Shown: positions 15,755 to 24,725, counted from the first letter of the stretch. The stretch: 64,000 nucleotides of DNA from DASRVA01 sp050732875 (GCA_050732875.1 JBOHRQ010000006.1:6563-70562), one strand, 5' to 3'. The notes: a model not told the origin generated them from the letters alone. Translations and numbers: made by a program.

Positions 15755-16213
15755 ATGACTGACGCCTTGGCTGGCAACCGCCATTCACCTGGCGCTTGCT
15801 GGATACCCGAGAGGCTGGACGCCGTGCCCCAGAGCGAGATCCGCTTCTATTCCATGATGGCCGCCTCCCTCGTCGTGGTCGGCGCGGCCCTGGTATGGAC
15901 GCTCCGCCGCCGCGAAGGTGGCCGGTCGTGGAGACGGGTCGGGCTCGTCGTCGCGGTGATCGTGATCGGCGGGATGTTCTGGGGGCGGATCGGCGCCAGC
16001 TGGGGACTCCCTTGGACGCTCTATCTCCTGCCGCCCATGGCGGCAACGTTCCTCGTTCCCCCGCTCGCCTTCCGGATGGGCGCGCGCGAGACGACGACCT
16101 GGATCCTCCTCGCGGCCCTGTCGGGCCCGGTCGTCCACGTCCTCTTCTCATTTTTCCTGGGGTGGAAGGAGTTCATGCCGATCTGGGACGTGCCGGCGCT
16201 GCGGGAGCTGTGA
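15755..16213 (+). CDS. Hypothetical integral membrane protein
   Basis: 152 residues from ATG 15755, or 129 from a GTG at 15824, which follows GAGAGG by nine bases and drops an atypical N-terminus. Four hydrophobic segments (MMAASLVVVGAALVWTL, VGLVVAVIVIGGMFWG, TLYLLPPMAATFLVPPLAF, TTWILLAALSGPVVHVLF) make it an inner-membrane protein. I do not recognise the family. It is divergent from the exported aminotransferase and may share a short promoter region with it. Confidence 0.65.
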   Translation: MTDALAGNRHSPGACWIPERLDAVPQSEIRFYSMMAASLVVVGAALVWTLRRREGGRSWRRVGLVVAVIVIGGMFWGRIGASWGLPWTLYLLPPMAATFLVPPLAFRMGARETTTWILLAALSGPVVHVLFSFFLGWKEFMPIWDVPALREL

Positions 16214-16239
16214 AAGTTCAAGCGGCTGCACGCAGCCGC

Positions 16240-16542
16240 TCAGGCGTTGCGGGCCGCGATCGCGTCGAGTTCCTGCGCCTCCTCCTCCCCTGCGAAGTAG
16301 AGGTCCCAGCGTTGCTGGAGGTTCATCCAGAAGCCGGCCGTCGTACCGAAGTATCGGGAGAGCCGCAGGGACGTGCTTGCGGTGACCCCGCGTCGCCCGT
16401 TCACGATCTCGTTGACGCGCTGATAGGGGACGCCGATCGCGTCGGCCAGCTCGCGCTGGGTCATCCCCATCGGTTCGAGAAACTCCCTCAGCAGCATCTC
16501 TCCCGGATGAGTCGGCGCGCGGTGGGTCGGAATACGGATCAC
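16240..16542 (-). CDS. higA: HigA-type antitoxin (XRE helix-turn-helix)
   Basis: 100 residues from GTG, with a near-perfect AGGAGG seven bases upstream. The HigA N-terminus THRAPTHPGEMLLREFLEPM is followed by the helix-turn-helix TQRELADAIGVPYQRVNEIV, NGRRGVTASTSLRLSRYFGT and the C-terminal FWMNLQQRWDLY block. It neutralises HigB and represses the operon. It lies 10 bases after the toxin gene, the usual toxin-first higBA order. The toxin carries a frameshift, so the antitoxin may now be an orphan repressor. Confidence 0.93.
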   Translation of the reverse strand: MIRIPTHRAPTHPGEMLLREFLEPMGMTQRELADAIGVPYQRVNEIVNGRRGVTASTSLRLSRYFGTTAGFWMNLQQRWDLYFAGEEEAQELDAIAARNA

Positions 16543-16552
16543 AAGCTCCCTC

Positions 16553-16845
16553 CTAATGATAATCCACGATCTCGACGTCGCTCGGTCCGGAGTCGGTCCA
16601 TTCGAAGCAAATCCGGTACTGGTCGTTAATGCGGATGCTGTGAAGACCATGGCGATCGCCCTTCAGCTTCTTCAGACGATTGCCAGGCGGAATCCGGAGA
16701 TCCTTCAAATTCACAGCCGAGTCCAGCAGCTCGAGCTTGCGCGCCGCGATATCCCAGAGATCACGGGGACAAACCACCCGCGCCGCCCTCTGTCCCTGCC
16801 GTAGAAGAGGTCACCGGTTCCCTGGTCCTTGAACGACAGGATCAC
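16553..16845 (-). pseudogene. higB: HigB toxin with one-base frameshift
   Basis: A GTG at 16845 begins ILSFKDQGTGDLFYGRD, the HigB N-terminus. About 50 bases in, the frame is lost. The rest, RAARVVCPRDLWDIAARKLE, then LKDLRIPPGNRLKKLKGDR, HSIRINDQYRICFEW and VEIVDYH, continues in another frame to the TAG at 16553. The whole span is 293 bases, one short of the 98 codons expected, so a single base was lost around 16788-16793. As it stands only a 74-residue piece could start internally at a GTG. HigB is a ribosome-dependent mRNA interferase; the N-terminal strand is part of the fold, so activity is probably lost. A sequencing error is the alternative. Confidence 0.8.
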
Positions 16846-16853
16846 AGGCGTAT

Positions 16854-16881
16854 CATGATAGCACGGATGCCATGCTATAGT
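16854..16881 (-). promoter_or_regulatory. higBA promoter with HigA operator
   Basis: TTGACT (-35, 16876-16881), 18 bases, TATCAT (-10, 16852-16857) on the minus strand. The spacer holds a perfect inverted repeat ATAGCA-N9-TGCTAT (16858-16863 and 16873-16878), well placed for HigA to block RNA polymerase. The -10 box ends only a few bases before the GTG, so the transcript is nearly leaderless. Confidence 0.75.
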
Positions 16882-17009
16882 CAAGCTCGTCGCCGGCAGG
16901 CGTCGGCGATTCGACGATTGACATTTCCGCGATCCTCCGCACAGGCTATCGTGCAATCCGCGCGCCCTTGTACCTGAAATCGGATCACTGGGCCGGGGAG
17001 GATCCCCTC

Positions 17010-18011
17010 ATGACCCGCATCATCCGCCAGGACGAGGTCCCCGCTCTCCTCCCGATGGAGGAGTGCATCGAGGTCGTCGAGGAGGCGCTTCGCGCGCTGG
17101 CCGTGGACGACGCGGTCCAGCCGCTGCGCCGCGCGATGTGGCTCCCCGACCGCAGCGGGCTTCTCGGGCTCATGCCCGCGCACCTCGGTCCGCCCAGAAC
17201 GATGGGTGTCAAGGTGATCAGCCTCATGCCGGGAAATCACGGGACGGAGCTCGATGCCCACCAGGGCGCCGTGCTCGTGTTCGAGGCCGAGCGTGGACGG
17301 CTTTTGGCCGTGGTCGATGCGAGCTCGATCACCGCGATCCGGACCGCCGCGGCGAGCGCGGTCGCGACCCGGGCGCTGGCTCGCGAGGACGCGCGCGACC
17401 TGGCGGTCCTGGGAGCGGGCGTCCAGGCACGGTCGCATCTGGAGGCGATCCCGATCGTACGCGAGATCCGGAGCGTCCGCGTATGGAGCCGGAGCGCCGA
17501 CCATGCGCGGGCCTTCGCCCGACGGGAATCGGAGCGCCACGGCATGGATGTCCGGGCGGTCGCGACGGCCCGTGAGGCGGTCGAAGACGCGGACCTCGTC
17601 TGCACCACGACCTCCGCCACGGAGCCCGTCCTCGAGGGTGCGTGGCTCTCGCCCGGAGCCCACGTCAACGCGGTCGGGGCCTGCCTCCCGACCGCGCGTG
17701 AGCTGGACGCGGAGACCGTCCTCCGCTCCCGGTTCTATGTCGACACCCGCGAAGGTGCGCTCCACGAGGCGGGCGACTTTCTGATCCCGAAGGCGGCGGG
17801 CAAAGTCGACGACGACCACATCGCGGGCGAGATCGGCGATGTGCTGATCGGGAAGGTTCCCGGCCGCCGATCCCCCGACGAGATCACCGTGTTTGAGTCG
17901 CTCGGGATCGGGATCTACGACCTGGCCGCCGCGTACCGCGTGTGGCGCAACGCCGAGGCGGCCGGGGCCGGGATCGAGGTCGAGCTGGGCGGCCGGCGAA
18001 CGCCAACTTGA
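17010..18011 (+). CDS. Ornithine cyclodeaminase / mu-crystallin family protein
   Basis: 333 residues. ATG 17010 is chosen because GGGGAGGAT precedes it by seven bases. The family blocks are MGVKVISLMPGN, LVFEAERGRLLAVVDASSIT, AIRTAAASAVATRALA and the NAD-binding LAVLGAGVQARSHLEAI, then VNAVGACLPTARELD. Members catalyse cyclodeamination or act as alanine dehydrogenases, imine reductases or EutC in ectoine use. The stop overlaps the start of a threonine-dehydratase-like gene, the same pairing as eutBC, but no other ectoine genes are present. The exact substrate is open. Confidence 0.9.
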   Translation: MTRIIRQDEVPALLPMEECIEVVEEALRALAVDDAVQPLRRAMWLPDRSGLLGLMPAHLGPPRTMGVKVISLMPGNHGTELDAHQGAVLVFEAERGRLLAVVDASSITAIRTAAASAVATRALAREDARDLAVLGAGVQARSHLEAIPIVREIRSVRVWSRSADHARAFARRESERHGMDVRAVATAREAVEDADLVCTTTSATEPVLEGAWLSPGAHVNAVGACLPTARELDAETVLRSRFYVDTREGALHEAGDFLIPKAAGKVDDDHIAGEIGDVLIGKVPGRRSPDEITVFESLGIGIYDLAAAYRVWRNAEAAGAGIEVELGGRRTPT

Positions 18012-18988
18012 GCGCCATCTCCGACCGCCCGCCTCTCCAGGCCCCCTCTCTCGCCGCCATCCACGACGCGCGCGAGCGGATTCGGGACCTGGCCCTCCGG
18101 ACACCCCTCGTCCGGCTGAACGTCGAAGACGCGCCGGCCGAGATCTGGCTCAAGCTCGAGAACCTCCAGCCGATCGGCTCGTTCAAGATTCGCGGAGCGG
18201 GTAACGCGATGCGGTCGATCCCGGCACAGGAGCTCCGGGACGGCGTCTATACGGCCAGCGCGGGCAACATGGCGCAGGGAGTCGCCTGGGTCGCCCGCGA
18301 GCTCGGGATTCCGTGCTCGGTGGTCGTCCCCGACCGCGCGCCGCGGGCCAAGCTGGACGCGATCGGGCGGCTGAGCGCCCGCGCGATCAAGGTTCCCTTC
18401 GATGAGTGGTGGCAGGTGATCGTCGACCACAGATTCGACGAGGTGGCCGGCCGCATGATCCACCCCTTCGCCGACCCCGCCGTGATGGCCGGGAACGGCA
18501 CGATCGGGCTCGAGATCCTCGAGGATCTTCCCGAATGCGACGCCGTGCTCGTTCCCTATGGTGGCGGCGGGCTCTCCTGCGGGATCGCGGCCGCCGTCAA
18601 GGCGTCGGCGCCCGCCGTAAAGGTCTTCGCAGTCGAAGTCGAGACCGCCGCGCCGCTCGCCGCAGCGCTGGAGGCCGGCGAGCCGGCACAGGTCGAGATG
18701 ACGCCGAGCTTCGTCGACGGGATCGGGAGCGCTCGCGTGGTGGACGAGATCTGGCCCCTCGCGCGCTCCCTCCTCGACGGCTCCCTCGTGGTCCGGCTCG
18801 ACGAGGTCGAAGAGGCGATCCGGCTTCTGGCGGGAAGGAATCGCGTCGTGGCCGAGGGTGCCGGAGCTGTGGCCGTTGCCGCCGCGCGCGCGGGAAAGGC
18901 CGGCGCAGGTCGCGTCGCCTGCATCATCTCCGGTGGCAACATCGACGCCGACAAGCTGTCGCGGATTCTCGAAGGCCAGGCTATCTGA
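18008..18988 (+). CDS. Threonine/serine dehydratase family PLP enzyme
   Basis: 326 residues starting at TTG 18008, which overlaps the preceding TGA. The PLP lysine is in PIGSFKIRGAGNAM (about residue 57), the phosphate loop is GGGGLSCG (about 184) and the C-terminal SGGNIDADKL is typical of fold-type II ammonia-lyases. There is no regulatory ACT domain, so it is the short catabolic/EutB-like form. Coupling to the ornithine-cyclodeaminase-like gene suggests a shared amino-acid or hydroxyamino-acid breakdown step. Confidence 0.9.
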   Translation: MSAISDRPPLQAPSLAAIHDARERIRDLALRTPLVRLNVEDAPAEIWLKLENLQPIGSFKIRGAGNAMRSIPAQELRDGVYTASAGNMAQGVAWVARELGIPCSVVVPDRAPRAKLDAIGRLSARAIKVPFDEWWQVIVDHRFDEVAGRMIHPFADPAVMAGNGTIGLEILEDLPECDAVLVPYGGGGLSCGIAAAVKASAPAVKVFAVEVETAAPLAAALEAGEPAQVEMTPSFVDGIGSARVVDEIWPLARSLLDGSLVVRLDEVEEAIRLLAGRNRVVAEGAGAVAVAAARAGKAGAGRVACIISGGNIDADKLSRILEGQAI

Positions 18989-19154
18989 CCGGGAACCTGC
19001 CCTTCTGCGCACAACTCGCTAGACTCAACGGCGATCTTAGGGGCTTCGATCCGACCCCTTCCGAGATCGTGGACCGTTGGGCGGTCCTTTCACGACCTCC
19101 CCGTTCCGGCCCACGGAAACCAAACGCAGGATTCTCCCAGGAGGAGTGTTTGGG

Positions 19155-19886
19155 ATGAGAACTATGCAGCGCTTTGTTCTGGCTCTCGCAGTCGTGGCGA
19201 TCCTCGGCATGGGAATGACGGCCCTTCCCGCCGTGGCCCAGGTGGATACCCCCGTCTCCCCCGTTGCCGAGGTGCTCGATGACCAGACCCTCGACGCGCT
19301 CGCGGCGATCCGTACCGCCACGTCGAAGTACGAGAACGTCGAGGTCGCGCTCGCCGAGGGCTATGTCCGCGATCCCATGAATCTCTGCTCGCTTCCGGCC
19401 GAGGAAGGCCTCCCCGTTCAACTCGGCGCGATGGGGATCCATTTCTTCCGGCCCGACCTCCTTGAGATCACGGCGATGGGGCCACGCGTGGCCGGAACCG
19501 GCACGCACACCGACTTCATGCAGCCCTCGGTCCTCATCTACTACCCGGACGAGACCGGCGCGCTCAAGCTGGGCGCGGTCGAGAACCTGGTCTTCGAAGA
19601 GGGGTTGAAGGCCGCGGGGAACGCCGGCCCACCCGAGTTCCACGGTCGCCAGTACTGGCACCGGATCGACAATCCAGCGACGCCGGATTTCGATGAGGCC
19701 CACCTGTTCGAGCCTCACTACGAGCTCCACATCTGGCTTTACAAGGACAACCCGAGCGGGATGTTCAGCCCCTACAATTCAGCCCTGAGCTGCGACACGC
19801 ACGACGGCCCCAAGACGATGGCCGAGGGGATGGCATACATGGCGGCGCACGCCCCTGAGGCAGGCGCGCAGGCTCAGTCCCAGTGA
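19155..19886 (+). CDS. Secreted protein of unknown function
   Basis: 243 residues, with GAGGAG eight bases before ATG 19155. The signal peptide MRTMQRFVLALAVVAILG ends near AVAQ (residue 30). The mature part contains ATSKYENVEVALAEGYVRDP and FEPHYELHIWLYKDNPSGM, and ends with SALSCDTHDG. These read as a conserved periplasmic family, but I cannot name a function. Three cysteines and several histidines (GIHFF, GTHTD, HYELHIW) could bind a metal. It is convergent with the HEMFH protein 14 bases downstream. Confidence 0.75.
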   Translation: MRTMQRFVLALAVVAILGMGMTALPAVAQVDTPVSPVAEVLDDQTLDALAAIRTATSKYENVEVALAEGYVRDPMNLCSLPAEEGLPVQLGAMGIHFFRPDLLEITAMGPRVAGTGTHTDFMQPSVLIYYPDETGALKLGAVENLVFEEGLKAAGNAGPPEFHGRQYWHRIDNPATPDFDEAHLFEPHYELHIWLYKDNPSGMFSPYNSALSCDTHDGPKTMAEGMAYMAAHAPEAGAQAQSQ

Positions 19887-19899
19887 TCGGGGGCCGAGG

Positions 19900-21216
19900 C
19901 TAGGGGCTGGAGATCTCCCGGACGATCCAGTCGGCTGGACCCTCTTCTGAAACAATCTCCCAGCCCTCCTCGAGGGCGAGCGTCCAGCCCTCGCCCTCCG
20001 TCGGCGGGCCGTCCGCGCCGGCGGGGGCCGCGACGACCACGCCCGTGATCTGTCCTTCTGCGTTCCTTGTGAGCAGCGCCGATTCGGCCTCGAGGATCCC
20101 CCAGGCGTCGACCACCCGGACCGGCTCGTAGACCGTTCCCACCTCGTCCAGCGAGACCGCGGCGTTGGGATCGAAGGAGTACCGGAAGTCCGCACCCGGT
20201 GTCATCCGCAGGGTGGGGCCTTCCAGGAACCGGTCGCGGAGCTCCGCCAGCCGTTCCCGCCGCTGGCTCTCCCGCGCGGTCTCGAGGGCGATCAGGCGTT
20301 CCCCGCCGTAGGGTTCGAGACGCGCCTCGACCGGACGGGCGGTGGGCGTGATTTCGTAGGCTTCAGCGAGCAGATCCCGGAGCGAGGCTCCGTCGACCAG
20401 CGCCTGGCGCCAGGCCGGGTTTCTGACGTCCAGCAGGAGACCGTACGCGGGCCCGGTGGCGTAGGCGAACGAGCGAGTCAGACTCGTCCTCTCTTCCCGC
20501 TCCTCGAGTGCCGCTGCCGCCCGGTCGGGGAGGACGGCTTCGGGAAGTCCGCTCAGGACCAGGCCGGTGTACTCCGCCATCCCCTCGTTCCGTTCCAGGA
20601 TGTCCTCCTCGGCGGCCGCCTCGCGGAAGAGCGAGCGTCGCCGCTCCCGGAAGGCGAGCGCGTCCTCGACCGCGGCCCGGCGTTCGGCGCCCTCGTGCGT
20701 CAATGCGCGCGCGAGTGCGCGCATCTCGAGCCGCAGCCAGATCCTCCCGTCCTTCGTGTCCAGGTGCGCGTTCGTCGGATTCCCGGCCGGGAGCCCGATG
20801 TCGTCCTGCGCCCGATGGAACATCTCGTGGAGGAGGAGCCGGTTACGCTCGTGAGGGATGGACGGGGTCGGCCATAGGACCATGGTCCAGCGCCGCCCGG
20901 CCCATTCGGTCGCGGAGTTGGCGGCAATCATCGTCTCCGGAAAGGTGCCGACCCAGACGCCGTCCCGCTCCTCCAGCACCCCTTCCATGTCCGCCCGGTC
21001 GGCGGCCACGAAGCGCGTGGCGCGGTCCACCAGGAAGATCGGGCCGTACAGCTCGGCTCCCCAGAGCCGGCCGCCGTCCGCCTCACTCGCCTGGCGCGCC
21101 GCCTCGAAGGCGCGCCGCGCCTCGTCGAGATCGATCGCCGGCTCCTGGGCGTGCGCCAGAACGGGCAGGTGAAGTAAGACTGAGGCAGCCAGAACGAGTC
21201 GGCACGATAGGATCAT
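19900..21216 (-). CDS. Secreted HExxH putative zinc metallopeptidase
   Basis: 438 residues. The signal peptide (MILSCRLVLAASVLLHLPVL) ends at AHAQ. HEMFH (130-134) is an HExxH zinc-peptidase motif, and NEGMAEYTG at 210-218 supplies a downstream glutamate in the gluzincin manner. The middle region is helical and charged, and the C-terminus looks like a beta sandwich (VRVVDAWGILEAESALLTR). Probably a periplasmic or secreted peptidase. The specific family is not recognised, and it could be a non-catalytic relative. Confidence 0.72.
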   Translation of the reverse strand: MILSCRLVLAASVLLHLPVLAHAQEPAIDLDEARRAFEAARQASEADGGRLWGAELYGPIFLVDRATRFVAADRADMEGVLEERDGVWVGTFPETMIAANSATEWAGRRWTMVLWPTPSIPHERNRLLLHEMFHRAQDDIGLPAGNPTNAHLDTKDGRIWLRLEMRALARALTHEGAERRAAVEDALAFRERRRSLFREAAAEEDILERNEGMAEYTGLVLSGLPEAVLPDRAAAALEEREERTSLTRSFAYATGPAYGLLLDVRNPAWRQALVDGASLRDLLAEAYEITPTARPVEARLEPYGGERLIALETARESQRRERLAELRDRFLEGPTLRMTPGADFRYSFDPNAAVSLDEVGTVYEPVRVVDAWGILEAESALLTRNAEGQITGVVVAAPAGADGPPTEGEGWTLALEEGWEIVSEEGPADWIVREISSP

Positions 21217-21258
21217 AGGAGCTAGACGCTCGGCGACTCGGGCGCGCCAGGCAACCGT

Positions 21259-23886
21259 CTACGACTCCAGCCGCCGGAGCGCGGCGCGGGCGTTCTCGAC
21301 CATCGGCTGGAGCTCCGGGTCGGCATCCCGCCAGAGATCGACGAACTCCCGATACTCCGCCACGGCGCGCTCGACATCGCCGGCCCGCTGGTAGATCCCG
21401 GCGCGAGCGAGATGCGCGGGAGCCCGGTAGACGAGACCGTAGGGCGAGGCTTCGAGGGAGGCATGCCAGCGGAGCGCCTCCTCCCCGCGCCCCACTTCCT
21501 CGAGCGCCTTGGCCCGCAGGAAGCGGGGAAACCCGTAGGAGTAGATGTCCGAGATGAAGATGAGCGGGTAGGCCACCCCCATCTTCATCGCCTCGAAGCT
21601 CTCGAGGGCCCGCGCCGGATCGTCCGATAGCCAGGCCTCGTACCCTTCGACCGCCCGCGCCAGGTCCGAGCCCAGCGTTCCCGCTTCCGGGATCCCGCCC
21701 AGCCGCTCGAGCTCGGCCACCGACGAACGTACGAGGCCGGGCCGCTCCAACCGGGCTCCGAGGAGGCCGATCAGATAGCTCCGTACGAAGGGCTCGATCC
21801 CCTGGTGGTCGACGCTCCGGTCGCCTTCGGTCGACGTGGTCGGGAGGTTCCGGGCCTCGGCGAGGAGGGCGGCGAGCGTATCCTCGGAGGCGGGGACGAA
21901 GGGCAGGAGCCGCAGGGTCGCGCGGTAGTACGTCTCGAGCGCCGGGCCGGCCAGCCCGCGCGCGCGATCGAGCTCGGCGAGGCCCGCCTTCCATCGACCG
22001 CCCGCCAGATGCACGCAGCCCAGCCACAGTTGACCCACGCCGCGTATCTGGGTGGAGCGGATCGGCTCGGTCATGAGACGAGCCAGACGCTCGACGTCGT
22101 CCAGGTCTCCCGCGTACAGGGTGACGCTCCCCACCGCCAGCATCAGCGTGATGTCGGGCGCGGTCCGGAGCTCCGACAGGACCTCCGCCTCACGCTCCGG
22201 GTCATCTTGGGCGAACGCCTGGACGGCGAGAACCTCCAACGCCCGTTCTCCTCCACCTGCGATCGTGACGAAGCGATCCACCAGCGAATCCATCTCGGCC
22301 AGCCTGTCCTCGGCCGCCTCGAGCCGGATCAGGTGGAGCATCGCCGTGGCGTTGTCGGGCTCGAAATCGAGGACGCGGCCGAACGCCTCCCGCGCCCGGG
22401 TCTGCGGTTGCCCGTGCAACGGGCCCAGATGGAAGAGGATCTCGCCCAGCTCGAACCAGGCCAGGACGTCGTCGGGGTAGCGCCCGAGGAGCGCGCGATA
22501 GAGCCGTTCCGCCTCCTCCGCGGAGCCCCGCCGGAGCGCGAGCGACGCCTCGAGGAGCGCCCGGTCGCGATCGGAGAGACGGTCGCTGTAGCGACGCGCC
22601 TTCTCGGCCGCGTCCGCCGCGATGTCCCCTCGCAGCGAAGCGTACTCGGCCGCGGCCGCCAGCCGGTAATACGCGAGCGCGAACAGGCTGTCTTCGGTCA
22701 CCGCCCGCTGGAACGCCTCTGTAGCCTCCAGGTACTCGCCGGTCCGGAACGCCCGCTCGCCGGTCAGGTAGGCCTTGAGGGCGGGAAGAGACGAGGTCGT
22801 GACCGCCGCGATCCGGTCGACCCGGGCCCCCGGCTCGCCGTCCAGGCCGCCCAGGATCCGGGCGGCGATCTGATCGACCATCTCGAACACGTCGGCGGCG
22901 TTGCCCTCGGTGCTCGCCTCCGCCATCGACTCGGCCGTGTCGGTCCGGTAAACCGAGGCATCGATCCTGAGCCGGTCTCCCGCCTCGACGACTTCGCCCA
23001 GGATATAGAGCCCCGCGCCGAAGCCTCGGGCGACCTCGGCCGCGCGCTCCGGATCGAGCTCGCCCTCCACGCTTCGGTCGATCGACCCGAGCAGCGCCCG
23101 CGAGTCCACGCTGCGAAGATCTCCTGCGCCGTCCAGCTTCGTGCCGAGGAGGTTGACCATGCCCTCGCCGAGATAGGCGACCGCTTCGGAGCCGCGAACG
23201 GTGAACGGCATGGTCGCGATCACCGCGTTCGACAGTCCTTCCGGGGCCGGACCGCTGGCTTCGCTTCCCTGCCGGAGACCGAGAGCGAGTGCGAGGAGGG
23301 CGATGCCGGCGAGCGCTGCGCTCCCGATCCATCGGGCCTTGCCGAATGAGAGCTCCGGAACCCAGCGGCCCGTACGGAAGGCGGGGCCCGGCGGCTGCGC
23401 CGAAAGGGCGTAGAGACGCCACGAACCCGGCACGCCCTTCAGTTCGCGCTCGCCGCGATCCTCGAACTGGAAGCCCGTCCCGACCACCAGTTCGCGGACC
23501 GTGCCCGAGACCAGGATCTCGCCCGGCTCCGCCGCCGCAGCGACCCGGGAACCGATGTGGACGCCGAGCCCGCCCAGGTCGCGGCCGGTCCCGTCGACCT
23601 CGCCGGCATGAATCCCGGCTCGAATCTCGAGACCGAGATCCTTCACCGACTCGCGGATCGCCCAAGCGCACCGGATGGCGCTCGCCGGGCGGTCGAAGGC
23701 GACCAGAAACCCGTCGCCCGCCGTGTTCGCTTCGCGGCCCTTGAAGCGGCGAATCTCGCTCCTCACGCGCCCGTGGTGCTGGGCCTGGAGCTTCCGCCAC
23801 TCGTGATCGCCAAGCTCGGCGGCCCGCTCCGTCGAGCCGACGATGTCGGTGAAGAGAACGGTGGTGACGGAGCGGCGGTCGCGCAT
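21259..23886 (-). CDS. Class III cyclase with membrane anchor and TPR region
   Basis: 875 residues from ATG 23886 (MRDRRSVTTVLFTDIVGS). The cyclase domain (1-170) has metal aspartates in FTDIVGS (D14) and AGDGFLVAFD. The transition-state asparagine position is VHIGSRVAAAA, i.e. His in place of Asn, as in many relatives of this subclass. One membrane helix (WIGSAALAGIALLALALG, about 182-200) follows, then a TolB-N-like domain (IATMPFTVRG, LYILGEVVEAGDRLRIDASV) and at least six TPR-like repeats. The TPR part would be periplasmic if the cyclase is cytosolic. It could couple an envelope signal to cAMP. The in-frame extension upstream of 23886 lacks family similarity. Confidence 0.9.
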   Translation of the reverse strand: MRDRRSVTTVLFTDIVGSTERAAELGDHEWRKLQAQHHGRVRSEIRRFKGREANTAGDGFLVAFDRPASAIRCAWAIRESVKDLGLEIRAGIHAGEVDGTGRDLGGLGVHIGSRVAAAAEPGEILVSGTVRELVVGTGFQFEDRGERELKGVPGSWRLYALSAQPPGPAFRTGRWVPELSFGKARWIGSAALAGIALLALALGLRQGSEASGPAPEGLSNAVIATMPFTVRGSEAVAYLGEGMVNLLGTKLDGAGDLRSVDSRALLGSIDRSVEGELDPERAAEVARGFGAGLYILGEVVEAGDRLRIDASVYRTDTAESMAEASTEGNAADVFEMVDQIAARILGGLDGEPGARVDRIAAVTTSSLPALKAYLTGERAFRTGEYLEATEAFQRAVTEDSLFALAYYRLAAAAEYASLRGDIAADAAEKARRYSDRLSDRDRALLEASLALRRGSAEEAERLYRALLGRYPDDVLAWFELGEILFHLGPLHGQPQTRAREAFGRVLDFEPDNATAMLHLIRLEAAEDRLAEMDSLVDRFVTIAGGGERALEVLAVQAFAQDDPEREAEVLSELRTAPDITLMLAVGSVTLYAGDLDDVERLARLMTEPIRSTQIRGVGQLWLGCVHLAGGRWKAGLAELDRARGLAGPALETYYRATLRLLPFVPASEDTLAALLAEARNLPTTSTEGDRSVDHQGIEPFVRSYLIGLLGARLERPGLVRSSVAELERLGGIPEAGTLGSDLARAVEGYEAWLSDDPARALESFEAMKMGVAYPLIFISDIYSYGFPRFLRAKALEEVGRGEEALRWHASLEASPYGLVYRAPAHLARAGIYQRAGDVERAVAEYREFVDLWRDADPELQPMVENARAALRRLES

Positions 23887-23911
23887 GGCGGTCAGGCGGA
23901 CCGATCCCTCG

Positions 23912-24319
23912 TCACGATCCCTCCGGCCGGTAGGTGCCGAAGCCCCACAGATGACCCTCGAGATCCCGGACCGAGTACTCGCGGCCACCATAGTCCGTAT
24001 CCTGGATCTCGCGGACGATCTCGGCGCCGGCCGCCTTCGCGCGCTCGTAGTGCGCGTCGACGTCCGCCACGTAGACGTAAACCCCTTGCTTCTCGGTCGC
24101 CCACGGGTTGTCTTTCTCCTGGGAGCGGGCCGAGCCCAGCATGATGACGCCCGGCCCGAACTTCAGCTCCGCGTGGGCCACAGTCCCCTCCGCACCTTGC
24201 ACAACCATCTGCTCCTCGAACCCGAACACCCGCTCCAGCCACTCGACCGCGGCCGGGCCATCCTTGTAGCGGAGAGCGGGGAAGATGTTGGGGGCGACGT
24301 CCTTTATGGGTTCGTTCAT
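23912..24319 (-). CDS. VOC (glyoxalase/bleomycin-resistance) superfamily protein
   Basis: 135 residues. GGAAGGAGGAT precedes ATG 24319. The sequence NIFPALRYKDGPAAVEWLER, VFGFEEQMVV, VAHAELKFGPGVIMLG and the C-terminal YSVRDLEGHLWGFGTY has the paired beta-alpha-beta-beta-beta modules of the PhnB/YciA-like VOC group. It lies 25 bases upstream of the second cyclase gene on the same strand and may share a transcript. The substrate is unknown. Confidence 0.9.
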   Translation of the reverse strand: MNEPIKDVAPNIFPALRYKDGPAAVEWLERVFGFEEQMVVQGAEGTVAHAELKFGPGVIMLGSARSQEKDNPWATEKQGVYVYVADVDAHYERAKAAGAEIVREIQDTDYGGREYSVRDLEGHLWGFGTYRPEGS

Positions 24320-24455
24320 GGGATCCTCCTTCCCCATTCACGATCAGTGCCCGGTAGCTTGGGCCTTGTCCAATAACAGCGAATCTATAGGGAGGATGTC
24401 GGTGCGTGGGGCGAAAGACAAGCCGCGCAAGTTTCCTCGACGATCGAATCACGGA

Positions 24456-24725
24456 TCAGAGACGCGTCAGCAGCTTCTCGTAGTCTCCGTGTGATCCGAT
24501 CCAGAACCAGATCACGGTATCCTTGTCCTTCACCGCCAAGGCCCGATATCCCAGGCCGACGCGTGCAGAGAAGATTGGCCGCTTTGTATGTGCCTGCTTG
24601 AAGCTGAGACCCGGATGCCTGGGGTCTCGCTGAAAGAACTGGTAAGCTACACGTGCCTGCGCCTGAACCTGTGGCGGCAAGGCGGCAAACGTGTCCCGAA
24701 ATCGCCTAGTCGTGTGAGAGGTCAG
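24456..24725 (-). CDS. RelE/ParE-superfamily toxin
   Basis: 89 residues. The frame overlaps the antitoxin stop and probably starts at CTG 24725 (LTSHTTRRFRDTFAALPP), since homologues start at this SSRTTRQFR-type segment. Family blocks are QARVAYQFFQRDPRHPGLSF, RPIFSARVGLGYRALAVKD and the C-terminal VIWFWIGSHGDYEKLL. It is expected to be an mRNA interferase or gyrase poison held by the antitoxin encoded upstream. The non-ATG start and three-base overlap imply translational coupling. Confidence 0.85.
   Translation of the reverse strand: MTSHTTRRFRDTFAALPPQVQAQARVAYQFFQRDPRHPGLSFKQAHTKRPIFSARVGLGYRALAVKDKDTVIWFWIGSHGDYEKLLTRL

Noticed and set aside
16788..16793. Programmed frameshift in higB
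   Set aside because: No slippery heptamer or downstream structure is apparent at the break, and toxins of this family are not known to use frameshifting. A deletion or sequencing error is simpler.
16881..18104. Long antisense frame opposite the ornithine cyclodeaminase gene
   Set aside because: No domain or start signal; it is the shadow of an intact enzyme gene.
24338..24452. Possible RelE fragment (YRALIVNGEG) just after the RelE-type toxin
   Set aside because: A short frame vaguely echoes the toxin C-terminus, but similarity is limited to a few residues and it overlaps the leader of the VOC gene.
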